64,000 nucleotides of DNA from Chloroflexota bacterium (GTDB lineage: Bacteria > Chloroflexota > Anaerolineae > UBA4142). Every line of letters begins with the position of its first letter. Position 1 is the first letter of the stretch. Below the pieces are notes generated by a model. The model was given only the letters and a program-made list of their open reading frames with translations. It was not told where the DNA came from and did no database searches. Both the position numbers and the translations under genes were made by a program. Of this stretch, positions 18,816 to 28,476 are shown one piece after another. Location: the NCBI GenBank assembly GCA_016215025.1, contig JACRMI010000025.1, positions 1 through 64,000 of the forward strand. The letters are read 5' to 3'.

Positions 18816-20723
18816 TTATTTTTTCTGACTTGTTAACTCTTCCAATCGATCCACATAACGCGCAAAGACGCCGAACGTGGTTTCGACCGGCGCAGGTGTA
18901 GTGAGATCGACTCCGGCTTGTTTCAGAATGCTGAGCGGGAAATCCGAGCCGCCGGATTTCAAAAAGCCAAGATATTTTTCTACCGCGCCATCCTTGCCCG
19001 CCAAAATATTTTCCGATAGCGCATGAGCGGCAGAAATTCCAGTGGCGTATTGGTACACGTAGAAATTCGAATAGAGATGCGTGGGGAATTGCGCCCACGT
19101 GATGCCCACGCGCTCGCGGTCGATCACCACGTCGCTGCCGTACGCTTCGCTGAACAAATCGGCAAGCAGATCGGTCATGTTCTGCGCGGTCAACGCCTGT
19201 CCGCGTTCGATGCGCTCGTGGATTTCAAGTTCAAAGCGGGCGAGGGTTGGCATGATGAAAAAGTAACGATGAAAATTCGACATCGCTTCTTCGATCACGG
19301 CAATCTCGAAATCCGCTGCTGTCATTGCGAGGAGCGGTGTTTGCGACGAAGCAATCCCCAACGTAGATGGAGATTGCTTCGTTGCTTCGCTTCTCGCAAT
19401 GACATTTGCGTTCTTCAACAGATACGCTCGCACCATCGCTTGATTGAAATTCGAGGCGGTCTCGGCGAGAAATAGTCCATAGTAGCGATACACAAATGGC
19501 TGGGTCTTTTGCGTGAAATATTTGTGCATCGAGTGACCCAGCTCGTGCGCAAGTGTGCTCATCGAAAATAGATCGTCGTTGTAACTCATCAGAATGAACG
19601 GCTGCGTTCCAGGCACGCCCGTCGAGAACGCACCCGCGCGTTTGCCTTTGTTCGGATAAATGTCCACCCAACGTTGTTCCAAACATCCACGACGCAATGT
19701 CCTGACATATTCTTCACCCAACGGTTGCATCCCCGCGCAAATCCAATCGACCGCTTGCGTGAACTCGACGCGCGGTTCTGCATTGGTCAAAGGCGCTTTT
19801 TCGTCATAGATCTGCAGCGTATCATAGCCAAGCGCGCGCTTGCGAATCTTCCAGTAGCGATGCCAGGTGGGCAGATTGGCGCGAAAGGTTTTGATGAGAT
19901 TGTGGAACACGTCGAGTGGAATGTGATTCGGCGCAAGCGCGGCTTCCAGCGACGATTCGTATTTGCGTGCGCGCATTCTGAACACGTCTTGCTTGACGCC
20001 GGACGCAAGCGCGTTTGCCATGGTGTTCTTGTGCGCGAGGTACGCATCGGCGTAATTTTCGAACGCGGTGTGGCGAACAGTGCGGTCGGGATGCGTGCGT
20101 AGCGCGCCTATCGATCCTTGCGTGATTTCAAATGTGTCACCCGCATCGTTAGACGCAGGCGTAGGTTTCAAATCGGCGTCGGCAAGAACGCCGTGCGTGG
20201 CCGCCGCCGTGCGAAACGCGTCATTGACCTGGCTCAAGAGTTCTTCGACCTCGGCGGAACGCACGTGCGCGGCGCGCTGCTCCAATCGATCAACGTAATG
20301 CGCGTAGATGGCAAGGCGCGGCTCGGATTCGGCGTCCACCGTCCACGCGCGCAATTTGTCGAAACCGATGGCGAGCAACTCCGGTTCGGCGAACGACATT
20401 GCAGCGCCGACGCGCGCCGCCAGTCCACGCGCGCGATCGTTGAGTGCCGCCGCTGCTTGATCGGTTGTATCGACTGTGTGCTTCATGCTGGCGTAAAGCA
20501 CAACCTTGCCCGCGCGAAATTCAATCGCTTCGCTCGCGGCGAAAAAATCGGCGAGCATTGTTGCGTTGTCGGCAAGGTGTCCGCGGAAGCGCACAAGCGA
20601 TGATAGGTCGTTGCCGACGGCGTTGAATTCATTTTCCCAAGCGGCATCGTTAGGAAAAATCGATTCGGCGTTCCAAGTGTGTGCGAGGGGAATGTCTTGG
20701 CGAAGCTGCACAAAATTTGACAT
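18816..20723 (-). CDS. pepF: M3 family oligoendopeptidase F
   Basis: [71 protein letters not shown] (MSNFVQL) at 20723. Confidence 0.93.
   Translation of the reverse strand: MSNFVQLRQDIPLAHTWNAESIFPNDAAWENEFNAVGNDLSSLVRFRGHLADNATMLADFFAASEAIEFRAGKVVLYASMKHTVDTTDQAAAALNDRARGLAARVGAAMSFAEPELLAIGFDKLRAWTVDAESEPRLAIYAHYVDRLEQRAAHVRSAEVEELLSQVNDAFRTAAATHGVLADADLKPTPASNDAGDTFEITQGSIGALRTHPDRTVRHTAFENYADAYLAHKNTMANALASGVKQDVFRMRARKYESSLEAALAPNHIPLDVFHNLIKTFRANLPTWHRYWKIRKRALGYDTLQIYDEKAPLTNAEPRVEFTQAVDWICAGMQPLGEEYVRTLRRGCLEQRWVDIYPNKGKRAGAFSTGVPGTQPFILMSYNDDLFSMSTLAHELGHSMHKYFTQKTQPFVYRYYGLFLAETASNFNQAMVRAYLLKNANVIARSEATKQSPSTLGIASSQTPLLAMTAADFEIAVIEEAMSNFHRYFFIMPTLARFELEIHERIERGQALTAQNMTDLLADLFSEAYGSDVVIDRERVGITWAQFPTHLYSNFYVYQYATGISAAHALSENILAGKDGAVEKYLGFLKSGGSDFPLSILKQAGVDLTTPAPVETTFGVFARYVDRLEELTSQKK
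19321..19403. repeat. Family A palindromic repeat inside the pepF CDS, reading frame preserved
   Basis: GTCATTGCGAG...CTCGCAATGAC; adds [29 protein letters not shown] to PepF. Confidence 0.88.
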
Positions 20724-20755
20724 TATTATTTTCTCCCGATCAAAAATTCGCATTT

Positions 20756-20818
20756 TACCACGAAGACACCAAGACACAAAGAAATTAATCCTTTGTGTCT
20801 TCGTGCCTTGGTGGTTAA
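20756..20818. repeat. Palindromic repeat, family G (ACCACGAAGACACCAAGACACAAAG...CTTTGTGTCTTCGTGCCTTGGTGGT)
   Basis: Inverted repeat; related half-site ccacagaggacacagagagcacagag near 18748. Confidence 0.75.
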
Positions 20819-20819
20819 A

Positions 20820-22178
20820 TTACTTTTCTTTCGCGCGTATTCTACTCCCAAACCTAAACCACGCAATCTTGCCATCGGCGTCTCGCAAGAACTCGCCTTG
20901 CAAATCCTTCGACCAGCCGTCGAGCGCGAGGATGCGGTCTGAGCCGATAAAAACAAAATGCGATGGCGGTGGCGTGGGACCCGGCGGCGAATCTTTTTTC
21001 GGGAATCCACCTTTCGGTGTCGTGTTCATCACTAAATTTCCATTTTCGATTTTCAGATCGATGTCGGCAAGCGCGCTTGTGTATCGTCCCGCATATTCGG
21101 CAAGCTGCGCGTCGGTCATTGCGATCGGAGTGCGTTTGGTGTCAGAGATGCCGAGAAAATGTTCGAGCGCCCAGCGCGTCAGCTTGTTGTGTAACTCGAC
21201 GCCGCGATTGCTATTCGTCAAAATCGTGATCGCAAATTTGTGCGACGGCACGAAGATGAATGCCGACATTTGTCCATTCGTCGCGCCGCCGTGACGCAGA
21301 ATTGGCGTGGTGCGCGCATCGCGAATGAAAAATGAAATGCCCATCTTTTCGCCGAGCGCCGCATCGGTTTGCGGCGTTTGCATCTGCGCCAACGCTTCAC
21401 GCGACAAGAGCGGCGAACCATCGCCCATGAGATAACGCGCGTATCGTAATTGATCTTTCACCGTCGATGCAATTCCACCGACGCAATTTCCTGTGCGCGC
21501 AATGGGCCACGGTCGCGCAACCTGGGGCTGGTCGTCGATGACGTTGTGTCCGACGGCAAAGCGATACGTCATCACGTCTTTCGGAAAGATGAACGACATT
21601 TTGAGATCGAGCGGATCAAGAACATATTCCTTGAGCGCAGCTTCGTACGTTTTGCCTGTGATCACTTCGATCACGCGACCCGCGACGCCAAAGCCCGCGT
21701 TGTTGTACGACCAAATCGTACCGAGCGGCGTCAGTTGCGGCAACTCGACCATCGCGGCGACGTATTTCGCCAGCGCGTCGTCGCCATCGCCCAGGTCGTC
21801 GAAATAATCGCCGAGCCAGCCGCCGGTATGCGTGAGCAAGTGGCGCATGGTCACGCGCGCGGCAACGTCTTCATCGCGCAGCCGAAAATTGGGTAAATAC
21901 TGTCGAATCGGTGCATCGAGATCGAGTTTGCCCATTTCGACGAGACGCATCGCGAGCGTGGCCGTGAACGTTTTTGTCGTCGAGCCAATTTGGAACAGCG
22001 TGTCGGCATCGACGGGCAGTGGATGATCGACGTTCGTCACGCCAAAGCCGGCGGTGAATTCTTCGCCATCGCGCATCACGCCAACGGCGACACCTGGGAC
22101 GTGATAGTACGCCATCGCGCTGACGATTTGTTCGCCAAGCAAGCGAAAATCGGGATCGGAAATTTCGTTGAGATTCAT
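20820..22178 (-). CDS. Beta-lactamase family (class C-like) serine hydrolase
   Basis: FQIGSTTKTFTATLAMRLVEMGKLDLDAPIRQYLPNFRL, SXXK and YNN (IWSYNNAGFGVAGRVIE) motifs. Confidence 0.93.
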   Translation of the reverse strand: MNLNEISDPDFRLLGEQIVSAMAYYHVPGVAVGVMRDGEEFTAGFGVTNVDHPLPVDADTLFQIGSTTKTFTATLAMRLVEMGKLDLDAPIRQYLPNFRLRDEDVAARVTMRHLLTHTGGWLGDYFDDLGDGDDALAKYVAAMVELPQLTPLGTIWSYNNAGFGVAGRVIEVITGKTYEAALKEYVLDPLDLKMSFIFPKDVMTYRFAVGHNVIDDQPQVARPWPIARTGNCVGGIASTVKDQLRYARYLMGDGSPLLSREALAQMQTPQTDAALGEKMGISFFIRDARTTPILRHGGATNGQMSAFIFVPSHKFAITILTNSNRGVELHNKLTRWALEHFLGISDTKRTPIAMTDAQLAEYAGRYTSALADIDLKIENGNLVMNTTPKGGFPKKDSPPGPTPPPSHFVFIGSDRILALDGWSKDLQGEFLRDADGKIAWFRFGSRIRAKEK

Positions 22179-22229
22179 GTGTCACCTTTTTCCCCGTGAG
22201 TCACGCGATGCGTGAAGATTCGCGGGAGA

Positions 22230-22808
22230 TTATTTGTTTACTCGCCGCGCGCGGATTTGATGTTGAATGCTCAGCACCACACACGCAAATGCGCCGCCGA
22301 GAACAAACCAACTGCTCACGGTCAAACCGATCAAGAGATAAAGGACGGCGAAGACAAACAACTCCGCTGCCGACATTTTGTACGTCGTCCATTTGCTGTA
22401 GCCAACCATGCCTTGGACCGCATTCGGTTGCGCCGCCAGTTTGAACATCGTGATGTTACGCCAGTGCCGAATGTGAACGACCGCTTCGCGCAGTATCAAT
22501 CCGCCGAGCAGAAAGACGTAGAACTCTGGCATCTTCAAAACACGGACGCTGAGAAACCAAATGAGACCTATCAGGATGCTGGACAAAACGACAATGGCAA
22601 AGAAACGTGGGCTGAAGAGCCGTAGGTTATCGACATCCTTTTGAAAGGTTGGAGTCAATTCATAGCTGCCTTGAATTGAAAGATGTTCTTTGCCGTGCGC
22701 GAGATACAATCGCGCGCCATAGATCGTGAGGTAGTAATCGCCCACATAGATCATGCACCAACCGATCAAAGCAAAGATGATATTATCGATGAAGATTTGC
22801 TCCAGCAT
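22230..22808 (-). CDS. Hypothetical membrane protein
   Basis: 192-aa ORF with about 4 hydrophobic segments (FAIVVLSSILIGLIWFLSV, LFVFAVLYLLIGLTVSSWFVLGGAFACVVL). Confidence 0.65.
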   Translation of the reverse strand: MLEQIFIDNIIFALIGWCMIYVGDYYLTIYGARLYLAHGKEHLSIQGSYELTPTFQKDVDNLRLFSPRFFAIVVLSSILIGLIWFLSVRVLKMPEFYVFLLGGLILREAVVHIRHWRNITMFKLAAQPNAVQGMVGYSKWTTYKMSAAELFVFAVLYLLIGLTVSSWFVLGGAFACVVLSIQHQIRARRVNK

Positions 22809-22817
22809 GCAAAGACC

Positions 22818-23846
22818 TCAAGAATGATGATGATCGATCTGGTCGTACGTGCCGCCGAAAACCAGGTCTTTGATTTCGTCGCTTGCTAGAAAGTCGTGCG
22901 GAAAACCCAACTCGATCTTGCTAACGTCGTCGAGGCGTTTCATCTGCGCGTCGCTCAACGCAAACGCGACGCATTTCAAATTGTCTTGTGCTTGCGCCAG
23001 CGTGCGCGCGCCGATAATGGGAATGACGACGCCGGGTTGCTGACGCACCCAGTTGAATGCAACCTGGGAAGGCGTGCTGCCGATTTCGTCTGCGACTTTG
23101 ATGACCTCGGCAGCGATAGCCAGCTTACGATCATTGGCGCTGCTCCACAATGTGCCGCGATCCTTTTCCGATGCGGTTCCGCGATTGAACTTGCCCGACA
23201 GCACGCCGTTGCCTAGCACGCTGAACGCCGCCACGCCAATGCCGAGCGCGTGCGCCATGGGCAGCAACTCGCGTTCGCCGTCGCGTTGGACGAGACTGTA
23301 CGGAATCTGCAAGCCGATGAACGACGACCAGCCGCGCAATTCGGCGAGGGTGTTCGCGCGCGCAATTGCCCATGCAGGCGCATCGGATACGCCGATGTAG
23401 AGTACCTTGCCTGCGCGCACCATGTCGTCGAGCGCACGCATGATTTCATCGACGGGCGTGATAAAATCCCAGGCATGAACCCAGTAGAGATCGACGTACT
23501 CGGTGTTCAAGCGTTTCAAGCTGGCGTGCAGCGATTGCATCATGTTCTTGCGCTGATTGCCCGCTGCGTTTGGATCGTCACGGCGCGTGAACAAGGTGTA
23601 CTTGGTCGTCACGACAAAATGCTCGCGGTCCGACGCGATGAATTCGCCAATAAACTTTTCGGCGGTGCCTTCGGTGTAGCGATTCGCCGTATCGATGAAA
23701 TTGCCGCCGGAGTTGGCATACGCATCGAAGATTTGCTGCGACACCGATTTTGATGCGCCCCAGCCCCATTCTTCGCCGAACGTCATCGTGCCAAGCGCCA
23801 GTTCGGACACGCGCAAGCCACTCTTACCCAGTAATTTATATCGCAT
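22818..23846 (-). CDS. Aldo/keto reductase
   Basis: MRYKLLGKSGLRVSELALGTMTFGEEW, GGNFIDTANRYTEGTAEKFIGEF, LNTEYVDLYWVHAWD, PIIGARTLAQAQDNL. Confidence 0.95.
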   Translation of the reverse strand: MRYKLLGKSGLRVSELALGTMTFGEEWGWGASKSVSQQIFDAYANSGGNFIDTANRYTEGTAEKFIGEFIASDREHFVVTTKYTLFTRRDDPNAAGNQRKNMMQSLHASLKRLNTEYVDLYWVHAWDFITPVDEIMRALDDMVRAGKVLYIGVSDAPAWAIARANTLAELRGWSSFIGLQIPYSLVQRDGERELLPMAHALGIGVAAFSVLGNGVLSGKFNRGTASEKDRGTLWSSANDRKLAIAAEVIKVADEIGSTPSQVAFNWVRQQPGVVIPIIGARTLAQAQDNLKCVAFALSDAQMKRLDDVSKIELGFPHDFLASDEIKDLVFGGTYDQIDHHHS

Positions 23847-23919
23847 GGTGTCTCCAGCACATTTGTTGATTTCTGATTTCGGCATAGAATACTCTCACAC
23901 TTGAAAAAGGGCAACTACT

Positions 23920-24429
23920 ATGGAACCTCTTCTCGCGGGTCTCTTTGTTTTCGGTATGCGTCTCACCGACATGTCGCTTGATACATTGCGCTTGCTGTTC
24001 ACGATGCGTGGGCGTAAATTGCTTTCGGGCTTTATCGGCACGATCCAAGCGACCGTATTCATCCTTGCCGTAAGCGCGGTGCTGAGCGGTCCACTCAATC
24101 CGTTCACCGTCGTTGGTTATGCGTTGGGATTCGGCTCCGGCGTGGTTTTTGGCATGTTCGTTGAGGAACGGTTGGCGATTGGTTATGCCATGCTGCGCGT
24201 CTATTCCACCGCCAGCGGACATGCGATTGCAGAAGCGCTGCGCGCGGCGGGACACGCTGTTACCGAAATTCAAGCGCGCGGCAAAGAAGGACAGATGATC
24301 GTCGTCAATTGCGTCATTTCGCGACGGAACATTTCTGCGGTGCGGAATGTCATCGATGGGGTGGACGCGAACGCGTTCGTAACGATCGATCAGGCGCAAT
24401 CACTTCAGCGCGGATATTTTCGACATTAA
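23920..24429 (+). CDS. UPF0316-like membrane protein (DUF5698/DUF2179)
   Basis: MRLTDMSLDTLRLLFTMRGRKLLSGFIGTIQATVFILAVSAVL...; C-terminal cytosolic DUF2179-like domain. Confidence 0.8.
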   Translation: MEPLLAGLFVFGMRLTDMSLDTLRLLFTMRGRKLLSGFIGTIQATVFILAVSAVLSGPLNPFTVVGYALGFGSGVVFGMFVEERLAIGYAMLRVYSTASGHAIAEALRAAGHAVTEIQARGKEGQMIVVNCVISRRNISAVRNVIDGVDANAFVTIDQAQSLQRGYFRH

Positions 24430-24436
24430 TGAAAAA

Positions 24437-24471
24437 GACCTGACAGGTTTCCAGAAACCTGTCAGGTCTTT
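24437..24471. terminator. Bidirectional hairpin between convergent genes; also a family B repeat (GACCTGACAGGTTT..AAACCTGTCAGGTC)
   Basis: aaaaagacctgacaggtttccagaaacctgtcaggtctttt, perfect long stem with A and T tracts. Confidence 0.8.
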
Positions 24472-24476
24472 TGTAT

Positions 24477-25136
24477 TTATGGTTTCTTGACCCACTGACA
24501 ATTGCCCCAGTCGCCTTTTTTGACGAACACAATGCCGAGGTTGTACACCTGCCCAACATACGTCACGTTATTGTGGGTAAATTCAAATTCATCGGTCTGC
24601 GGATAGCCAAGATTTTTCGTTTCGGCGAATTTGTAGAGAGCGCCGTCGGTGTTGATCGGCATCCATGTTAGTTTCTTTGCGGCGGTAATCGCGGCAGTCG
24701 ATGCATCGGTGGGTTGAGGTTGCGTGCCGCCACCGCTTGACTTGGCAAAGGTCAAAAGATAGTTGACATGATGCTTTTCCGGCAGCCCCATCCCGGTGAC
24801 CAGGTCGCTCTTGCCCTGGTCTTCGACATACGCAAAATAGGGACCATTCAACAGCGTAATGTCGAGATTGGCAAACATCGGATAATTCGCTTGCCCGTTC
24901 GCATCGGTTTGCATTTTGGCAGGTTTGTGCGGATCGGAGGGGTCTTGCGGATAATCGACCACGCACGTCACGCCCGGCATGGGCTTGCCCGCGCTGTCGA
25001 GTACCGTGAAGAAAATGTGATGTTGCCCCCCGGACTGTTGGTCGTCTTGATACTGCACGACAGTCAAATCCCAGGTTGCGTTCGCCGTTTCTTTTGCGAC
25101 GATGCCCAACTTGGTCAGACGTGGATCGAATTGCAT
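24477..25136 (-). CDS. Ig-like/carbohydrate-binding-like domain + shared C-terminal YPQTDEF module
   Basis: MQFDPRLTKLGIVAKETANATWDLTVVQYQ...SAGKPMPGVTCVVDYP... + C-terminal AAKKLTWMPINTDGALYKFAETKNLGYPQTDEFEF...YVGQVYNLGIVFVKKGDWGN. Confidence 0.75.
   Translation of the reverse strand: MQFDPRLTKLGIVAKETANATWDLTVVQYQDDQQSGGQHHIFFTVLDSAGKPMPGVTCVVDYPQDPSDPHKPAKMQTDANGQANYPMFANLDITLLNGPYFAYVEDQGKSDLVTGMGLPEKHHVNYLLTFAKSSGGGTQPQPTDASTAAITAAKKLTWMPINTDGALYKFAETKNLGYPQTDEFEFTHNNVTYVGQVYNLGIVFVKKGDWGNCQWVKKP
24480..24695 (-). repeat. Shared C-terminal module, copy A (72 aa)
   Basis: AAITAAKKLTWMPINTDGALYKFAETKNLGYPQTDEFEFTHNNVTYVGQVYNLGIVFVKKGDWGNCQWVKKP. Confidence 0.9.
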
Positions 25137-25194
25137 GGTTTCCTCCGGGTAGAGCAAATTTCCAATTTGCCAATGGTCAAATTGGAAATTTGTC

Positions 25195-25971
25195 CTACAT
25201 TGGTTTCTTCATCCAAAGCACATTACCCCAATCGCCTTTTTTGACAAAGACAATGCCGAGATTGTAGACCTGTCCCACGTAGGTTGCGCCTCCGCTGGTA
25301 AATTCATATTCATCCGTCTGCGGATATCCCAGGTTTTGCGCTTCTGCGAAATTGTAGAGCGCGCTGTCGGTATTGATCGGCATCCAAGTCAATTTGCGTG
25401 CCGCCTGAATCGCCGCGGCATCTGCGACAATGCGATCCCATTCGACATTAGGACCGGGGCAACTTGGTTTATCGACCGGATCGATTTCAAAGTGACCCAC
25501 CAAGGTCCGATGCGCGACGTACGTCAATTGAAATTGATCGGAGAGCCAAAGCTGCAGGCGCATGTTCGCATCGTACATGTCGCTCGTCCACTTGTCTTGC
25601 GGCATGCCTTCGTGTTCGATGCTGACGGTGTACCAATTGGGATTGTCGGGCGGGGTGAGGTCTTGCCACGATGGCTGCACAATATTGTTATGCGGACAAA
25701 TCCACTGTTGGTTTTGAGCATCCCAGCGCAAACCATTGGCAAATGCCGTGTCATTCACCGAAACGTACTGCTCAATGGTGCCATTCTTACCGATACAAAA
25801 GTGGGCGGAGGCACCGCGCGTTGGATCGTTGAAGGTTGGAAAAACGCCGGGCAGATTTCCAGCGGCGATGTGCAGCACGACCGCTTTGACCGGTCTGCCG
25901 TTGCGTCCCTTCATGAAATTATCTGCGACGATCGGTCGCTTGGTTGCGAATGGACACCAATCGATTGCCAT
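25195..25971 (-). CDS. N-acetylmuramoyl-L-alanine amidase (Amidase_2-like) + shared C-terminal YPQTDEF module
   Basis: VVLHIAAGNLPGVFPTFNDPTRGASAHFCIGKNGTIEQYVSVNDTAFANG, YTVSIEHEG, HRTLVGHFEIDPVDKPSCPGP, plus module; no signal peptide. Confidence 0.88.
   Translation of the reverse strand: MAIDWCPFATKRPIVADNFMKGRNGRPVKAVVLHIAAGNLPGVFPTFNDPTRGASAHFCIGKNGTIEQYVSVNDTAFANGLRWDAQNQQWICPHNNIVQPSWQDLTPPDNPNWYTVSIEHEGMPQDKWTSDMYDANMRLQLWLSDQFQLTYVAHRTLVGHFEIDPVDKPSCPGPNVEWDRIVADAAAIQAARKLTWMPINTDSALYNFAEAQNLGYPQTDEYEFTSGGATYVGQVYNLGIVFVKKGDWGNVLWMKKPM
25198..25416 (-). repeat. Shared C-terminal module, copy B (73 aa)
   Basis: AAIQAARKLTWMPINTDSALYNFAEAQNLGYPQTDEYEFTSGGATYVGQVYNLGIVFVKKGDWGNVLWMKKPM. 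Confidence 0.9.
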
Positions 25972-26010
25972 AATGATCTCCTGTAGGGCAAACGCTTGCG
26001 CGAATTTGCC

Positions 26011-27099
26011 CTACGTCGGTTTCTTCATCCAAAGCACGTTGCCCCAATCGCCTTTTTTGACGAAGACGATGCCGAGGTTGTAGACCTGTCCGACATATGT
26101 CGCGCCGCCACTGGTGAATTCAAACTCATCGGTCTGCGGATAACCCAGGTTTTGTTCTTCTGCAAATTTGTAGAGCGCGCCATCGGTGTTGATCGGCATC
26201 AATTTCAATTTCTTCGCCGCCGCAATCGCCGCCGAAGCGGCTGGATCGGCAATTGCGTTGATGACGACGGGCGCAGGCGCGCCGCCTTGTGCCATGTAAT
26301 CGCGAATCTGATTTGCATTCGCTATGCCAAACGAGCCGCGCTTGCCCCAGGGCGATGTGGCGAAAATTGCCGCGCCGATTACGTAATCGTCCTTTTGCAT
26401 TTCTTTATCGTACCAACTCAACGTCGCTACGTAACCGGCTTCGTCGGTGTAAAACGTCCAGCCTTGCTGCGCATCATTTGGATCGGGCAGAACGCCGCCA
26501 TCGATGCCGGTTTCGGTGATGACGACTTGCTTGCGCGCATCGGGTGGCAATGCATCTATCGCGCGTCGATAGCGCAAGCAGAGCCACGACGAATTCTGCT
26601 CCATCGTTCGCGCGCTGTACTCGTGGAGCGAAAGCAGATCGCAATGCCGCAATCCTTCCGCGAGTGCAGGCCAATATTCGAGTTCGGGGTTGCCGGTGGC
26701 GAAGGAGTACGCGCACGAAACGAGCTTCGCGTCGCGCATCAAATCGCCCCAGCGCACGTGGAAACGCGAGAGTGCCTGCGCTGCCTCGTTCGACTGGACC
26801 ACCGATTCATTGTAACCCATCCACGCATCGTAGATGCCGCGCATCTTTTCGGCATCTGGTTTCATGCGTTGAAAAAATTGTTCGGCGCGACTCTCTGGGT
26901 TATCGATAAAAATCTGTTCGCCATCGTCGACGTAATGACGACCGATGACGAAGGTGTTCGGTGAAACTTGCTTGAGCTGACGCCACATATCGGCGTTGTG
27001 ATCCATCGAGAGGGCGATGCGTGGCTGCGCGCGTTTAAAATAATCGACGGCGTCAAAACCGCCGAAGGTAATGATGTAGACACCGAGTTTGGATTTCAT
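26011..27099 (-). CDS. Glycoside hydrolase clan GH-A-like protein + shared C-terminal YPQTDEF module
   Basis: DAWMGYNESVVQS (NE-type acid/base), LSLHEYSARTM, KQVVITETGIDGG (nucleophile-like E), plus module; no signal peptide. Confidence 0.75.
   Translation of the reverse strand: MKSKLGVYIITFGGFDAVDYFKRAQPRIALSMDHNADMWRQLKQVSPNTFVIGRHYVDDGEQIFIDNPESRAEQFFQRMKPDAEKMRGIYDAWMGYNESVVQSNEAAQALSRFHVRWGDLMRDAKLVSCAYSFATGNPELEYWPALAEGLRHCDLLSLHEYSARTMEQNSSWLCLRYRRAIDALPPDARKQVVITETGIDGGVLPDPNDAQQGWTFYTDEAGYVATLSWYDKEMQKDDYVIGAAIFATSPWGKRGSFGIANANQIRDYMAQGGAPAPVVINAIADPAASAAIAAAKKLKLMPINTDGALYKFAEEQNLGYPQTDEFEFTSGGATYVGQVYNLGIVFVKKGDWGNVLWMKKPT
26014..26232 (-). repeat. Shared C-terminal module, copy C (73 aa)
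   Basis: AAIAAAKKLKLMPINTDGALYKFAEEQNLGYPQTDEFEFTSGGATYVGQVYNLGIVFVKKGDWGNVLWMKKPT. Confidence 0.9.
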
Positions 27100-27170
27100 G
27101 GATGCGCTTTCTCCCTCTCCTGTTCGACGGTCGCGAAGCGTGTCGAACGGGAGAGGGTTGGGGTGAGGGC

Positions 27171-28418
27171 TTACATTCCGGCTGGCTTGTTCACAAACTT
27201 GACGTTGCCCCAGTCGCCTTTTTTGACGTAGACAATGCCGAGATTGTAAACTTGACCGACATAGGCATCCGTTCCGACGAGAAATTCAAATTCGTCGGTC
27301 TGCGGATAACCCAGGTTTTTGTTCAGCGCAAATTTGTAGAGCGCGCCATCCGTGTTGATCGGCATCCATTTTAGTTTTTTCGCCGCCGCCAAGGCAGCGA
27401 TTGACCTGGGATCGTTTGCAGGCAACGGTTGTGGAGGCGGCGGAGGTGGCGGAGGCGTTGGCGTTGTCCAGCGCACCTTGTAATTGTTTTGCAACGCTGC
27501 TTGAAAATCGGCTTTGATGCCATTCTTATCGGAAATGCTCCACAGCGCGTTGCCGGTTTGCCAGCGAAAAAGACACAGGGCTTGAATCGGCTGATTCGCG
27601 GTGACGGCATTCCAATCGTTGATCTCTTTGAACGCCGCTTGCACCCAACCAATGTTGCGATCTTGCCACCAATCGGGATCGGCAGGTTGGGTCTCAGTGA
27701 TAAATACCGGCGCTGTTCGCAACGACGTTGGAATCACAGCCATGAAATCGCGATAGGTGCGAAAGTGTTTGCGATACGCGCCAAACGGTGCGCCCATTTT
27801 TTCTTCGCTGGTGATGAAGGCTGCATCCATCCCATGCGTGTAGGTGTGAATCGCAATTGAGTCCGGCGGAGCTTGGCGCGCGATGCATTGATTCAGCGTG
27901 TCTTTGAAATATTGCACCCAATCGCCGTTGGCGTTACCGGCGTACGTCGTTTGATTGTTCCAGGGCGCGGGCGCAGAGGGGACGACCCAGTCGAGGTTAT
28001 GCCCAGGCAATTTTTTGATCGCCGCGCGAACCTTGGCAAAGCATTGCGCGTACAACGTTGGTGTGATCACCTCGCCGCCTTGTCCGCCGCTGTTGCCCGG
28101 ACGTTCCCAGGGGCTGTTTGTTTCGTTGCCAATGACCCAAACCTTGACGCCGTTGGATCCGGCGACAAAACTCGCGCACTGTTGCGCAAACTGATCATAC
28201 TGAGAGGAGTTGGGAATGGTACCGGCGTCGTTGTAGCCGTTGTTCAATCGAACAATGACGCCAAAACCCTGATTGGCTAAACCCGAAAAATCGCCTGATT
28301 GGTCAGGGGGATTGACCTGGACGGAGACGAAAATCCATCCGGGCTTGTTCGCGTTGAGGAAGAGTTGTTCGGCACCGGGGTCATGCATGCCGAAGATGTA
28401 CGAAGGGAACTGGGGCAT
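27171..28418 (-). CDS. Glycoside hydrolase-like (clan GH-A-like) protein + Pro-rich linker + shared C-terminal YPQTDEF module
   Basis: VKVWVIGNETNSPWERP, SIAIHTYTHG, APVFITETQPADPDWW, TPTPPPPPPPPQPLP linker, then module; RBS gaggagat before ATG. Confidence 0.8.
   Translation of the reverse strand: MPQFPSYIFGMHDPGAEQLFLNANKPGWIFVSVQVNPPDQSGDFSGLANQGFGVIVRLNNGYNDAGTIPNSSQYDQFAQQCASFVAGSNGVKVWVIGNETNSPWERPGNSGGQGGEVITPTLYAQCFAKVRAAIKKLPGHNLDWVVPSAPAPWNNQTTYAGNANGDWVQYFKDTLNQCIARQAPPDSIAIHTYTHGMDAAFITSEEKMGAPFGAYRKHFRTYRDFMAVIPTSLRTAPVFITETQPADPDWWQDRNIGWVQAAFKEINDWNAVTANQPIQALCLFRWQTGNALWSISDKNGIKADFQAALQNNYKVRWTTPTPPPPPPPPQPLPANDPRSIAALAAAKKLKWMPINTDGALYKFALNKNLGYPQTDEFEFLVGTDAYVGQVYNLGIVYVKKGDWGNVKFVNKPAGM
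27174..27398 (-). repeat. Shared C-terminal module, copy D (75 aa)
   Basis: AALAAAKKLKWMPINTDGALYKFALNKNLGYPQTDEFEFLVGTDAYVGQVYNLGIVYVKKGDWGNVKFVNKPAGM. Confidence 0.9.
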
Positions 28419-28476
28419 TGCGTTATCTCCTCGTAAGGCGGGAATCGTAGTGTTTATGGTCGATCAGATTGATTCG

